From Charina bottae (taxonomy: Eukaryota > Chordata > Lepidosauria > Squamata > Charinaidae), in contig JALMGJ010000025.1 in NCBI GenBank assembly GCA_023362775.1, positions 4,667,001 through 4,731,000 on the forward strand: DNA of 64,000 nt. Reading direction: 5' to 3'. Below the pieces are notes generated by a model. It did not search any database. It saw only the letters and a list, made by a program, of their open reading frames with translations, and had not been told where the DNA came from. This document shows, one piece after another, positions 36,340 to 47,808 of the stretch. The position numbers and the translations under genes are program-made. How positions within the stretch are numbered: the first letter of the stretch is position 1; each line of letters begins with the position of its first letter.

Positions 36340-36595
36340 AAAGTGATCTTCCTACGGAGGAGGAGGAAAAGGAGGAGGAGATGGCAACTGTTCCCTCTCG
36401 GGCTCCAGGGAGACGAGAAGGCGGCCTATCTCCCTTCCACCAAGGTGAGTGGCACCCGGGGGCACGAGTCCACCTCTTGCCACAGCCAACGGGCCACCCA
36501 GCGGAACAGACAGAGGCCCCGGCGAGATGCGTGGTTCCCCTCCTACTTCGACTCAGCTTGGGGCTGCACCAAGGGGCCTAACTTTTCCAAAGTTA
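36340..36595. other. GC-rich block upstream of CC2D1B retrocopy
   Basis: About 250 bp rich in G, C and CpG (ggctccagggagacgagaag, ggccccggcgagatgcgtgg) in otherwise AT-rich intron, directly 5' of the retrocopy. It may be the 5' UTR or CpG-island part of the parent transcript carried along. The plus strand shows caccaag|gtgagtgg, a donor-like site in the opposite direction. No protein homology was recognised. Confidence 0.4.
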
Positions 36596-36729
36596 TCCAG
36601 CAGCAATGGCTACAACACGATCTCCTCTCTTTTCTTCCAATAGCATATGCCTCCCTACCTCCAAATAATACATTTTCCAATACTCCTAAAAACCCATGTA
36701 CTGATATTGCAGAAGGAAGGAGTATAACG

Positions 36730-36808
36730 AAAAGTTAACAGTTGGATGGAGAGCTGTAACTGCACTAATTGGTTGACTGTCAAGATCTCTGTCCAACTGT
36801 TAACTTTT
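36730..36808. repeat. Perfect 17-bp inverted repeat (stem-loop)
   Basis: aaaagttaacagttgga at 36730-36746 and its exact reverse complement at 36792-36808, with a 45-bp loop. Possibly a small foldback element; no flanking duplication was identified. Confidence 0.85.
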
Positions 36809-37221
36809 CCTTGTAGTCTAGAGCTACAATGATTGGTAAGTGTCAATTTGAGACAATATAAATCCAGGCCAAATATGGGATCACCATGTACTGGAGTGAA
36901 AAATCTTGAAATGAGTGAATTCTTTATCAAATGCAGACTTTGTGTCCATCATTATTTGCAACTAGTCTTAAGAACCAGCACAGCCTGGTGGTTACTGCAT
37001 ATAACTTTTTGTCAGGAGAGCCTATGGAACTTTTAGCATACCAAACTGAAGTAAAGCAAGTTTAGTGTAGTGTTCCAAAAGATATGTTTCTGGGTGCACT
37101 ATATGTTTGCCTGCACACAACTGCCTCTGAATCTGGGTTTAATAACGAGAAATCCCCACATGTAGCACTCCTGCCAGGACAATATTCTCTCACCTTTAAA
37201 CAATCTCAACTGTTTGGATAG

Positions 37222-37420
37222 GAGAGTCAGCATGTGGTAATGGTTACGAAAATGGACTATGAGAAGGAAGACCCAAGTCTAGTCTATTGTCAGTCACAGA
37301 AGCTCACTAAGTGACCTTGGGCCAGATACTCTCTGAGCCCAAACTATCTCAGAGGGTTGTTGGGGGTAGGGAGCAGCATGTATGACACCTTGATATAAAT
37401 CTAAGAAATAAATAAAAAGG
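37222..37420 (+). mobile_element. tRNA-derived SINE (ACA-like)
   Basis: The plus strand reads gagagtcagcatgtggtaat ggttac (A-box region), gacccaagtctagtctattg (B-box region), tgaccttgggccagatactc and an A-rich tail ataaataaaaagg. Diverged, intact outline. Confidence 0.7.
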
Positions 37421-37849
37421 GATATATATCAGGAAGCAAAATTCTACTGAAGCAGTCATCATTATCACTATCTTTTTTTTTCCAGATGACAGAAAGGAAC
37501 AGTTCTGATTACATTAAAATGTTTTATAATTATCACAGCTTCATGACTTGAATCAACTCACATAAACTTTATTGATTTTAGAAGTGTGAATAGAGTGAAA
37601 CATTTGCAAAATGAGTTTATAGGATCAGGTCCATAGCTCATTCACAAAGATTTTATGTACCAGGGAGAAAGACAGACACTAAATGATAAATGTTCTTCTG
37701 TTGCCTTGGTAACAGGATGCACTATTCATACTGAAAGTGTTCATCCAGATCTAAGCACTCAGTCCTTAAAAGAATAGTATACTATACTTGGAATATCAAA
37801 TAGTAAAAATTAAAGATTTTGGTGGGGCCTAGGCTAAGTGTTTTCATAC

Positions 37850-38430
37850 CTCAATCTTATCAGTGCCTATAGAACAATATATGCACATTGTGACTGAGAG
37901 TCTCCACTACCAGTTTAAGCTGGCATATCAGCTGTACTTGTTGCTGAATAGGAATCACTCAGCCATGATGAGTAATGCATTGATAACCTCAAGATTGGTT
38001 TACTGTGATGCATTCAATTTGGGGTTGCCCTTGGAACTTGGCCAGAATTTCCAACTAAAGCTAGTTTATGACAGGGCCATAGGCAACATACAGCTCAGCT
38101 AAAAGATATGCATGTGCTATGGTACCATATTTACGATACTGCTTTAGTCGCCAAAGTCCAAGGTAATTCAGGACCAGGTTACATTATAGAATGTGTCCAA
38201 TTATATCAGTCTTCAGGTACCTCTGAATTTCATAGCTTCTGAATTGCTGCTTGGCAGATACATGGAGTTGGGTCTTCTCTGCAGTGACATCTATGATCTG
38301 TATTAAGCTCTGGCATGCCTCAAGAATGTTTTTAAAAATCCATCTTTTTTACATGGTCCTCCTCCAGCTATTAAGTCCTCCTGATATGTGGATTGTAATG
38401 GATTGGTTTTAGTCTTTTTTTTATTTTGAG
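37850..38430 (+). pseudogene. CR1/L2-type LINE reverse transcriptase relic
   Basis: Plus-strand frames read ALITSRLVYCDAFNLGLPLE and later IQDQVTL-like and LLDTWSWVFSAVT, matching the RT C-terminal region of the LINE at 56413 (ALVISRIDYCNALYMGLPLK). Frames are broken by stops and shifts and no tail is visible. Confidence 0.65.
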
Positions 38431-38531
38431 TTTTATTCAATTTTACAATGCCCTTAGTCTGTGCCTTCTTTTCTTCAAGAATGATTTTTTTAGCTTCTAT
38501 AAACTAATCTGTAATGAATAGTATAGACGTT

Positions 38532-38645
38532 GATTGATTATGTACTATCAATTCAATATCAACCCTTAGTGACCATATAGATAGATTTCCTCCAGAGCAA
38601 TCTGTCCCTAACCTGATCTTGACCCATCATCACTGTAATTGAGCA
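38532..38645 (-). mobile_element. BovB LINE 3' fragment, part 1
   Basis: gtgaccatatagatagattt cctccagagcaatctgtccc matches the BovB 3' region at 29600-29700. The copy is interrupted by the LTR at 38646-39751 and continues at 39752. Confidence 0.8.
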
Positions 38646-39227
38646 TGTCAGAATGGAGCATCCTGCCAGCGTAGTTATGGGGGTTAGTAGTAGTCTGGCA
38701 TTCCTGCAGGGTCGTTAGGAATGTTTTGTAGTAGTAGTCTGGCATGACTGAAGAGCCGCCAGGAATGTTGATTAGAATTGTTTAGTCGAACGGGCTGGTG
38801 ACAAGGTCAGCCTGAATGGGCTGTCTGCTTGTTAGCGAAGGATTTGTGGCTGGGAAGTATGGAACCGGGAAGAACGTGGGGAGGGGCAGTCACTGTCATG
38901 GGGGGCTCGGGCTTGGAGTCCATGGGGGGTTCGGGCTCAGAGTCAGAGTCAGACAATGAGGACGGGCGGTTAGCCTGATGTAGAGATGGAGGGCGAGCAG
39001 ACAGCTGTAGATAAATGGCCGCCTGGGCAGTCAGAGGAGGCGGGGCTGGTCAGTGAGCAGCAGTCACAGGCGCCGCTGATTAGTGAGGATGAAGACTCAG
39101 AGCTGCCGCCCCCTCCCAGTGCTCGAGAAAGGAGAGCAGAAAGGAGAGAGAAACAGCAGAGGTCGGCAAGGCTACGCGCGAGAAAGTAACCCCACCCTCC
39201 TAAATAAGCTCCACCTGGGTCTGCCTC

Positions 39228-39236
39228 TATAAAAAG
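39228..39236 (+). promoter_or_regulatory. LTR TATA box
   Basis: TATAAAAAG within the LTR, with transcription start expected about 25-30 bp downstream near the cagatcactagttgg region. Confidence 0.6.
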
Positions 39237-39672
39237 GGAGCCGCAAGCCCAGATCACTAGTTGGGGACAACCATCTGCTTACCAGACTCCATGTGCCTGG
39301 ATTCCTGATCGGAAAACCTCATGACCTGACTCTTGACTCTTGGACTCACTTGACTAATTGTGTTTTGAATATGAAACTCCTTTAAGGCAAGCTCGTGGGA
39401 CTTTTGGGGCTTGTTTTTGTAGAGTGTGTGCGTTTGCGCTCACACTCCCTGGCCACCTGTTCGTTACCTCACAAGTTTATCTCACAAGTTTCTCAGCAAA
39501 GTTTTACAACTGCCTCCCTGGTGTATTGTGTGTGATTGGGCTGGGACAGGACAGTCACAGAGTGACTCCCCCAATGGGGGGGGGGGGCTGGCACAAGGGG
39601 GAGAATGTAAATGCCATTTGGCGAGGACTGCTTCTCATTCTAGTCTTGGCATTGGAAAGGATCACTTGCTTT

Positions 39673-39678
39673 AATAAA
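39673..39678 (+). terminator. LTR polyadenylation signal
   Basis: AATAAA about 80 bp before the LTR end, followed by a GT-containing tract (ttgtcgtaagagtctctg). Confidence 0.55.
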
Positions 39679-39751
39679 GAACTCTTTCATATGCTTGATA
39701 GCTTGTCGTAAGAGTCTCTGAATTAATAGCTGAAGGATCAGAACCATCACA

Positions 39752-39850
39752 GTCCATCCATCTTGCTGTTGGTTATCCTCTTCTTCTCTTTCCTTCCACC
39801 TTTCCTAGCTTTATGAACTTCTCCAGAGAGCTAGGTCTTCTCATATCCAG
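39752..39850 (-). mobile_element. BovB LINE 3' fragment, part 2
   Basis: gtccatccatcttgctgttg gttatcctcttcttctcttt ... cttctccagagagctaggtc matches 29700-29790 and continues the copy interrupted at 38645. Confidence 0.85.
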
Positions 39851-40051
39851 AAGTATAGAAATACCCTTATAATAACTAAATAAATGTAATGTATTCACTA
39901 ATCTTGTCTATAGAAAGACTTTAAAGCCATCTCATAGGTCTCCTATGAGACCTATGCATCACAATGTGCTGATGGTTTACTAATTATACCCACACTCTAT
40001 CTGTAACTGTGTGTATACATGCACTTACAAAAATGCATGTATACAAACAAA

Positions 40052-40054
<3 letters not shown>

Positions 40055-40107
<53 letters not shown>
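40055..40107 (+). repeat. (GA)n microsatellite
   Basis: About 26 uninterrupted GA units. Confidence 0.97.
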
Positions 40108-40109
<2 letters not shown>

Positions 40110-41505
40110 CATATCAATTTCAACAGGCTACACATCTCTAATAGTGGAACATGGAAAGAGTAGGAGCTAAATGTAGATCCTGAGAAAGTGAATTCCATAG
40201 CTGGGATCAATGTAAGAGCACACCCTATCCCATGGACCCAATAAATACTGTAAATCTCCAAAACGGAAGACAAATTCATATTGAGATAGGTGGTAGTTCC
40301 TTGCATAGGCAGGCATTAGGTCATTTACAGCTTTAAAGGTTAAAACTTATATTTTCAAGTGTGCCTGAAAAACAACTTGCAATCTAAGTGTTCTCACTGG
40401 GGAAAATAAAGTTATTTCTGTAGCAAAACCTTGTTAAAATCAAAGTTCTTATCAAACAGATTCAAATGAATGTTCCTAATCATCCTGAATGCCTTTGAAT
40501 CTTGTTTTTTTACCATATCAGTAAATCAATGTACAGTTGTTTTCCACTTTTTCCTTAAAGTCTGACCCAGTTCCATGATTCCTGCTGCTGTCTTCTCATA
40601 GGCAACTTTACCAGCATCAGATCATTGGCTTATGATTTATCTATGGGAACCACTAAGTGATTTTCTAACTGGAGGTCAACACCAATCAAAAGAGTGAACT
40701 ACATCAGTGTGGGAAGGATTTTATAGGCTAAATGAGATAATACTATCAAAATGATTAATAATCCTGAAGAGTACTTATTAATCACAGCATTTTACAGATG
40801 AATCACACTAAGGCTAGAAGATTAACTATTCTTCATCCTTTCAGGGTAAAAGCAGAGGAAGAAGGAAAAAAATCTTTTGCATTTCTGATGTTCATTAGAT
40901 AAACACCATCTGAGAAAACATTGCTCTGATGTCCTGTATATAAGAATAACTGAAAGGCACAACAGTTATTCTCTAGTATTGTGTATCATTTAAATAGGGG
41001 AAATAGAGTTTAATAGTTTGTATAGTATATAGGTACTCACACACACTGGCCTCTATTTCAAAATTCAAGCTGGTTTAAGATGGAGCAGAAATGGAAAAGA
41101 AGCAGTAGAGAACATGAACACAATTCAGGCTTCCATGAAAGGGAATGTGTAGTAGCAGAAGAACAAGCTAGAAGGCAGAGCTTTGCAGATGGGGGTTGCT
41201 GTAGAAGTGTTTTGTCTAAAAATCCAGGTGATAGGGTACAACACAGTCTCCATCCAGTTCTATTAACTGAGAGTCCTGCCTGGATGGGATTTCATATTTA
41301 CCCATCATTTCACCCTTCTGCTTCTTAGCCACTTTCATAAAATGCGGCTAAATAGTGTTAATTAGTCAAGGGCAACTATTACAAATTTGACTTGCATCCA
41401 CAGAAACTATGGAGCAACTTGGGTAGCCGATGGGAGCTTGGTGAAGGGATTTTGTTAACAGGAAGCTAATTTGTGCCTTTAAGCAGTATCCTTTAAAAAA
41501 AGATT

Positions 41506-41535
41506 TCCTCCTCCTCCTCCTCCTCCTCCTCCCCC
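41506..41535 (+). repeat. (CTC)n microsatellite
   Basis: cctcctcctcctcctcctcc followed by a C-rich run. Confidence 0.9.
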
Positions 41536-42907
41536 CCACCCCGTAATCTTATCCCTATAAACCTGCAAGTAGGTCTTAGATTGTGAGGAAGTACCTTGCA
41601 TAACAAAACCTATCCAGAAAAATCCTTCCCACAGTATTGGATCTATTCTCCTGACAGAACTTACATCCAGCCCTCAAAATGCAAACCAACGTTATGACAG
41701 GCTTCAGTTTTATTATACATTCAGACAATGAGCATCCTTGCAATGGCAAATTTGTGCATGCACACATACATTTGATGTGGGATATGGCCACTGAATGATT
41801 AATTACATCTCTCTCAAATTTGGCATTATTTTTAATAAAGAAAAACGGGGGGAAATTTCCACTTCCTATTCAAGTGGAAGGGGGGGAAATGCAAGAAATA
41901 AAACTACTATATTAAAGTCATAAATGTTAGTAACTGTGATATTATTCTATAAAGTCTTCCTTTCTGGAAGAGCATCATGACCCAGAAGGAATGGAATCAC
42001 ATTTGTCATACATCTGAGTGCCATTATAGTTAGTGGCTTTACACATTTTTAATTTGTTTTTGGTGACTGGGCTAACTTCTGACCCTTGATTAAAAACCAG
42101 GAAACCTGTTATGATTTGCATGAAACCTCATCATTGTTTAAAACACAGTCTCTCAAAAATGCCATCAAATGACTTTCACAAGCAACTAGTATAATAGAGC
42201 CATTATTCTTGCTGGCTTTATTTGTGGGGGAGGAAGACTACCCTTTTATTTGAATGAATAAATGTGATAATCACAGTTTCATCTGTTGAATTAAAGGGGG
42301 GGGAAGAGGCAGTTTAAGGGAGATGAACTTTCTTTTATCATTTTTTTAGTATTACATTAGAGGAAGAAAAAAAGAGAAGATGGTGATACAGGTGCTGTTT
42401 GAAGGTGGGATATACATGTTCCAAATGCAGAATCTGCTTCTTTCCTCTACAAAATCTACTAGCAAAACATGCATTGGGCTGCCAATACACTGCTGGAAAA
42501 AAGGTCATACCCAATACACTCATTATTTTTACAATAAAATATATTGACTTCCATTTCTCACTAAACACTCTTCCCACAGTGAGGGAAAGCAGTGCAATAT
42601 TTTGTTGTGTGAGGGCTGATTGTATTTGCTTTCCAACTACTTATTGAAAGTATTATAGCATCCCAAAGGTAAGAATAGGACAGACTATATTGCAGTATTA
42701 CTCATATAGGCAGTTATTCCAGGATGTTCAAAGTTAGCACAAGAATGCTCAAATAAAGCAGGGGGAGGGGAGGAACTATGAAGAAAACCACAAGAATTAG
42801 TAGAGGCATATTTTTGGTTCCATATCAATCAATGTTGAAGTGATCATCTGAACAAATCTTTATCTGTATTATCAGAAGGCAACAAATCTGTTGCAGAGGG
42901 CATAGAC

Positions 42908-43042
42908 CAGTGTTTGTCAACCTCAGCAACTTTAAGAAGGGTGGACTTCAACTCCCAGAATTCCGGAATTCCATGGCTGGCTGGGAGAATCCTGGGAGTT
43001 GAAGTCCACCCATCTTAAAGTTGCTGAGGTTGACAAACACTG
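42908..43042. mobile_element. Palindromic hAT MITE, 135 bp
   Basis: Almost the whole element is one hairpin: cagtgtttgtcaacctcagc ... actcccagaattcc on the left and its reverse on the right. Exact 8-bp duplications GCATAGAC lie at 42900-42907 and 43043-43050. The gacttcaactcccagaatt core marks a MITE family very common in squamates. Confidence 0.95.
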
Positions 43043-44296
43043 GCATAGACTGTTGCATTACACTTTTTCTGTCCTTACATAATCCAAGTACTTGCCCCCT
43101 CCTCAAATACAGCTTTCAAGAAAGGTGCCATATTGACTCTTCTGAAGTCATTCATACTGCAGCATACATCAATTTAGAAAAAAGGTTAACTTTCAATGAA
43201 TATGGGAAAATGTATACATGGGTGACATGAGCCTCCTGAAGATCAGTGCAATCCTAAATGGAAACATCCTAACACCAAATTTTTACTTTTCTTTCAAACT
43301 CTTTTTCCATGAAATTATTTCATCATTTAGCTTTTGGCTAACAATTTCACCACTTAAAATGTAAATGGAAACATCTGGAAGTCAAAGAAAAAATGGAGGA
43401 AAGGATGGAATGACTGGATGTATACTGTTGTGTTGTACTGAAAAATGCTTATTATTAATATATTATTATTGAAAATAAAAAACATAATTCTTTTAGATAA
43501 ACTGATGCAACTCTTAACAGAACATCTTATATCTGAACATGCTATGTGACATATTACAAGATACCATTATGTTCAAAAAGATAACCATAATTCACAGTTC
43601 AATCATCTGTCAAATCAAGTGCCATCATAAGTCCATTCTCTCTATAGACATTGTACATTTAAAACTGATTTCTGTTAAGCCTGGTGTGAGAGTACATGAA
43701 TTTTCTCTTGTACTATGCTCTTTCCAAAAGTACCCTGTACTGTATTTTAAATAATTGTAAAATCACTACTATTTTATTAGTATTTTCCTTCATTTAATTA
43801 ACCATAGTTAATACATGCATAGGATTATTTTTAATCATTACATTTTAATGTTTACTATATTGTTGCTTTGTAAAGAGTTGCTTGTATCTGAAAAGCAGCC
43901 AAAAATGAATCTTAAAAATAACATTAACACAAATATAATTATCTAGAGTACATTATCTTATTAGGAAGGTAGTAAGCAAGTTACATCTTCATAAGCTTCA
44001 AGGCAAATGTGGCAAATAACACCATTATGCCTCTTAATTTGTATTTAAGGTTCCCCAACACAAAAAGAGTTTCTTGATGTTACAGTGAGAGTTGTTTAGC
44101 TTTGTTTAGAATAAATACAGAAGTCCACCCAGATTTAGTCACTTCTTGCAGCAATTTTTTAGATCCCCTCTCTATACTTTCCTCTCTAATGGTCCCTGCT
44201 TAATGGGGGAGGTGGTCTAGTATTAGATGATGCTGGAAGAAGTGTGTCTGTTACATGCTCTTTTAAACTGCTTATACTTAGATATATGTATATACA

Positions 44297-44321
44297 GTGT
44301 GTGTGTGTGTGTGTGTGTGTA
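44297..44321 (+). repeat. (GT)n microsatellite
   Basis: About 12 GT units. Confidence 0.95.
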
Positions 44322-45636
44322 TTCTCCTTATTATAACATTCTGCATAATAGGTTTGATAATAAATATTGTATTTGTTATGTTTCATACAACACAAGCAAG
44401 TGTACAATTTTTGTCTCTGTTAATAAGTGCAGTCTTAGGTCTAAATGCTTGTTCAGATTTAATTTGCTGAAATACGTAGGGTGGAATTCAATGAACTTCT
44501 CCAGTTAATGGAAGTATTTCTACTGGTAGAATATGACAGACTGATTTCACTTCCTCCTGCACCCTCTAAATGTACTGAAAATACTGGGGAAGAAGAGGAT
44601 AAAGCCCTACTGCATGAATGGCAATCTACTTGTGTTGCATTGGATTTATTCAGCTGCAATATGGAGTATTCCTGTTGAAATCAATGAGATATGCTCATAG
44701 CTAGGATTTTATTATTCCTTTCTTTCTACAGTCTTTACATCTACCCCATCATTAATCTGAAGGCTTTATATCATTGTTAGTCAATGACAACTTCCCAAAT
44801 ATTGTCCCCTCCAATTCAAATATTTCTTTAGTTTTTAAAATGAAAACAATTAGAGGGAGACTGGCAGCTCATCCTCAAAAGTGATTAGCATTCATAAATT
44901 CTTATGTAAGTGGTAGAGTAAAAGAATGTTATATAGAAGGAAAATTAGTCTGAAAGCTTGTGCTATATTTTCAAGTGCTGGAGTGCATTGGCCTCCAATC
45001 ACTGGGTCACACCTTGTTACAGTTTTCAAAATACCATTGCACACAAAGAACATGCTGACCTGATGTGGTTTGTCGTGCTTTCCATGCAGTTTGTGTTGAT
45101 AATTTACACTAATGTTAAGTAGGACTGTGCTTCTCCCTCTTTATCTGCAAGCAACAATGCTGTCTCTCTCAGGGGTATGCCATCATCAGTGACAAAACAT
45201 GCCATGAAAATAAGGCCACAGAAGATGTGTCATCAGCAATTTATTTTAAAAATCAATTAAAAAGAGGTGGAAGATATGCAGCAGATTTCTTTTGACTGTA
45301 ATTTGATGGCTGATTCAAATACTTCTGGCTTTCCAAACATGGCTGAAATAAAACTCCAAAGCAACCATAGCCAATATGACCAGTGTTGGGGAATTCTAAA
45401 AGTCATAGTTCATCTGGATGCTCATCTTTCCTATATTCCTATATTACACTTATATATATTCCTATATTACACTTATGGTCTGGTCTCTCTATGCAATTTA
45501 AACCAGCCAAATATCTCCAGTAGTGTATGCATGTATTCAACCCACCCCCATTTCAGAATAGTATATTCATTCCTGGTGGTTCCAGAGCACATACAATGTA
45601 CATATTCACTACCAACAAGCACAGCATAGCCTAAAC

Positions 45637-45898
45637 CAGAGCTTTCCAAACTGTGTGTGGCGACACAAAAGTGTGTCGCCACACACAGTCTGGTGTGTCG
45701 CCACACAACCCGGAAGCGCTGATCATCATCAGCACTTCCGGGTTTTCCCGCGGCGACACACCAACTGCAGCGCGCAAAACCCGAAAGCAGCAGCAGCGCT
45801 TCCGGGTTTTTGCGCGCTGCCGCACTTCCGGGTTTTCCCGCAGCGACACACCAACGCCGGTTGGTGTGTCGCCGCAGGAAAAACTTTGGAAAGCCCTG
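45637..45898. mobile_element. hAT MITE family A, copy 2 (262 bp)
   Basis: The ends cagagctttccaaactgtgt and the reverse of actttggaaagccctg match the copies at 9696 and 58591. The 8-bp duplications GCCTAAAC at 45629-45636 and 45899-45906 are exact. The interior alternates ggtgtgtcgcc and cttccgggtttt motifs in both orientations, forming several small palindromes (gcgctgatcatcatcagcac). Open frames here are spurious. Confidence 0.96.
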
Positions 45899-46472
45899 GC
45901 CTAAACCTTGTACCTGAAATGGTATTGTACATAATGACAAATAAAATGCTTAAGCTTGTAAAGCATCTCTCAGCATCATGTTTGCATTCAAGTTGATAAA
46001 AAATATAATGTCTTAGCCTTTTTCCAGAACAGAAAACATGGAGAACAAGAACAAAAAAAAAGGATCAAGAGAAAAAAACTTATCAATTATCTATGCTTAT
46101 CACAGTCTTCAAGGAGCTGCTCTTGGTAAGAAATCAATATTGCATTTGTCACAATAGCTCATTTAATTATTTTCCTCCTAAATATCCTGTCAGCAGGAGG
46201 AAAGTCTTCCTGGTTTAAATTAATGTTGAAATCATTGATTCTTAGCCTTTTCTTGTAGCATCAACATCAGACATAGGTGGGGATCAGAAAATGATACAGA
46301 GTTTAAGCTTTTAAATTGTTACAATCCTATGCAAATTACGGTTTTCTAACATGAAGAGTTGTAACTATATTTTAATCTATGACTGCCTAGTAAAAATGAG
46401 GTAGCCTAAGAGTGGACTGAAAAGTTTGTGATGAAAAATATAAGTGGTTTAGCATTTGGGTCTCAGATTTCA

Positions 46473-46547
46473 CTTCTTTCTTTCTCCTTCCTTCCTTCCT
46501 TCCTTCCTTCCTTCCTTCCTTCCTTCCTTCCTTCCTTCCTTCCTTCT
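46473..46547 (+). repeat. (CTTC)n microsatellite
   Basis: About 17 cttc units with one-sided degeneration, next to the 3' end of the SINE at 46548. Confidence 0.95.
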
Positions 46548-46793
46548 TATTTATTTATTTAATTTTTATCCCGCCTTTATTATTTTTATAAATACCTCAA
46601 GGCGGCGAACATACCTAATACTCCTTCCTCCTCCTCTTTTCCCCACAACAGCAACACTGTGAGGTGAGTTGGGCTGAGAGAGAGTGACTGGCCCAAGGTC
46701 ACCCAGCCGGCTTTCATGCCTAAGGCGGGACTAGAACTCACAGATTCCTGGTTTTTAGCCCGTTCCCTTAACCACTAGACCAAACTGGCTCTT
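46548..46793 (-). mobile_element. tRNA-derived SINE, full length
   Basis: The minus strand starts agagccagtttggtctagtg (A box), gagttctagtcccgccttag (B box), then gtgaccttgggccagtcact and a 3' part cgccgccttgaggtatttat ... aaaggcgggataaaaatt with an AAAT tail. The 3' part differs from that of 12357-12580, so at least two subfamilies of this SINE are present. Confidence 0.9.
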
Positions 46794-47287
46794 ATACTGA
46801 GCATCTTAGATAAGATTTTTGGTTTGTTAGGTTTTTTTAAAAAAAACTCATTAGTTTCAATATTATCTTCCAGAAAATGGATGTCTTGAGAATGGGCATA
46901 CCCATCAGGGCAGCCATTTTGTGAAAGAGCTTCCTGCCATGAAAGTCATGATGTAAGATTGTTTATAGGCCTATCTGCATTTCCAGGTTGCCCCATCCCA
47001 TCACCATAACACAGGTCAGCAACTATTTCTGGATGGCAGGAATGGATGTCATCACACTGTACTCACATTTCATCCACCAGGAAAGCTAACTCCAGGCTTG
47101 TTTTTCTGTTCTGCTTTTAAAATACTGTTTTCCTACTTCTTCAGCCTCAAGCACCTCATAGCCATTTTGCCTATGGACATTCCTTTCCCCTAGGGCTACC
47201 CCTGCATTTTGATTGGCTACTTTGCTGAGGCAGAAATGCCCCCTCAACTACAGCAGTGATTACCATGTTCTCTAATGTAGTCTATAT

Positions 47288-47666
47288 CAGTGTTTCTTAA
47301 AATTTTGCTCTTGGGACCTCTTCTCACTTTAAAAATGATGGAGGACCCCAAAAGAGCTTTTGTTTGTATGGGTTATATTTTTTTGATATTTACCTTGTTA
47401 AAAATTAAAATTGACACATTCATAGAATATTTATTTACTGAATCATGTAAAAATAACAATATTATACCCATTAGATAATAACATAAATAAAATATTTTTT
47501 CATGAAAAAAACCTATATTTTTAACATATAAAAAAATAAGAGTGGCATTGTTATACATTTTTGCAAATATCTTCAATATCTGGCAAATAAATTTGATTTT
47601 GCAGACCACTGAGAGGGGTCTTCGGGGACCCCCAGGGGTCCTCAGACCACACTTTAAGAAACACTG
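47288..47666. mobile_element. hAT-Charlie-like element (379 bp)
   Basis: The ends cagtgtttcttaaaattttg and the reverse of actttaagaaacactg are inverted. Inner segments gaccccaaaagagcttttgt and gggacccccaggggtcctca are those I recall from an old hAT-Charlie family of mammals. The 8-bp flanks gtctatat and ttctaaaa match at 5 of 8 positions, as expected of an old insertion. No transposase. Confidence 0.8.
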
Positions 47667-47740
47667 TTCTAAAACAACCTTTGTTAGTAGTTCTTCAGTA
47701 ACACAGTGGTGACAAAATTGTGTATCATACAGATTTGTGG

Positions 47741-47808
47741 ATGTAAACTGCCTAGAGCCGATATGTGTAGGCAGCATACAAAATTACATAAATAACTACA
47801 TAAATAAT
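47741..47808 (+). mobile_element. CR1/L2-type LINE 3' end
   Basis: gatgtaaactgcctagagcc gatatgtgtaggcagcatac, then degenerate AAAT-like units. Diverged. Confidence 0.6.

Larger units (their letters stand above)
38646..39751 (+). mobile_element. Solo LTR, about 1.1 kb
   Basis: The unit starts TGTCAGAATGG and ends CATCACA, and it precisely separates two halves of a BovB copy. It contains a TATA box (39228), a downstream R/U5-like region and an AATAAA signal (39673), the layout of a retroviral or Ty3/gypsy LTR. No internal region or second LTR is adjacent, so it is a solo LTR. The U3 part (about 38930-39190) is GC-rich and has an open frame DEDSELPPPPSARERRAERR. The target duplication is unclear (gagca / gtcca). 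Class not determined. Confidence 0.75.

Noticed and set aside
35758..36738. Plus-strand frames of 60-151 codons opposite the CC2D1B copy
   Set aside because: They are antisense shadows of the retrocopy coding frame; the minus-strand protein explains the openness.
44481..44678. Plus-strand frame with LLVEYDRLISLPPAPSKC and a matching minus-strand frame
   Set aside because: Short, with no recognisable family, and both strands are open; treated as chance.
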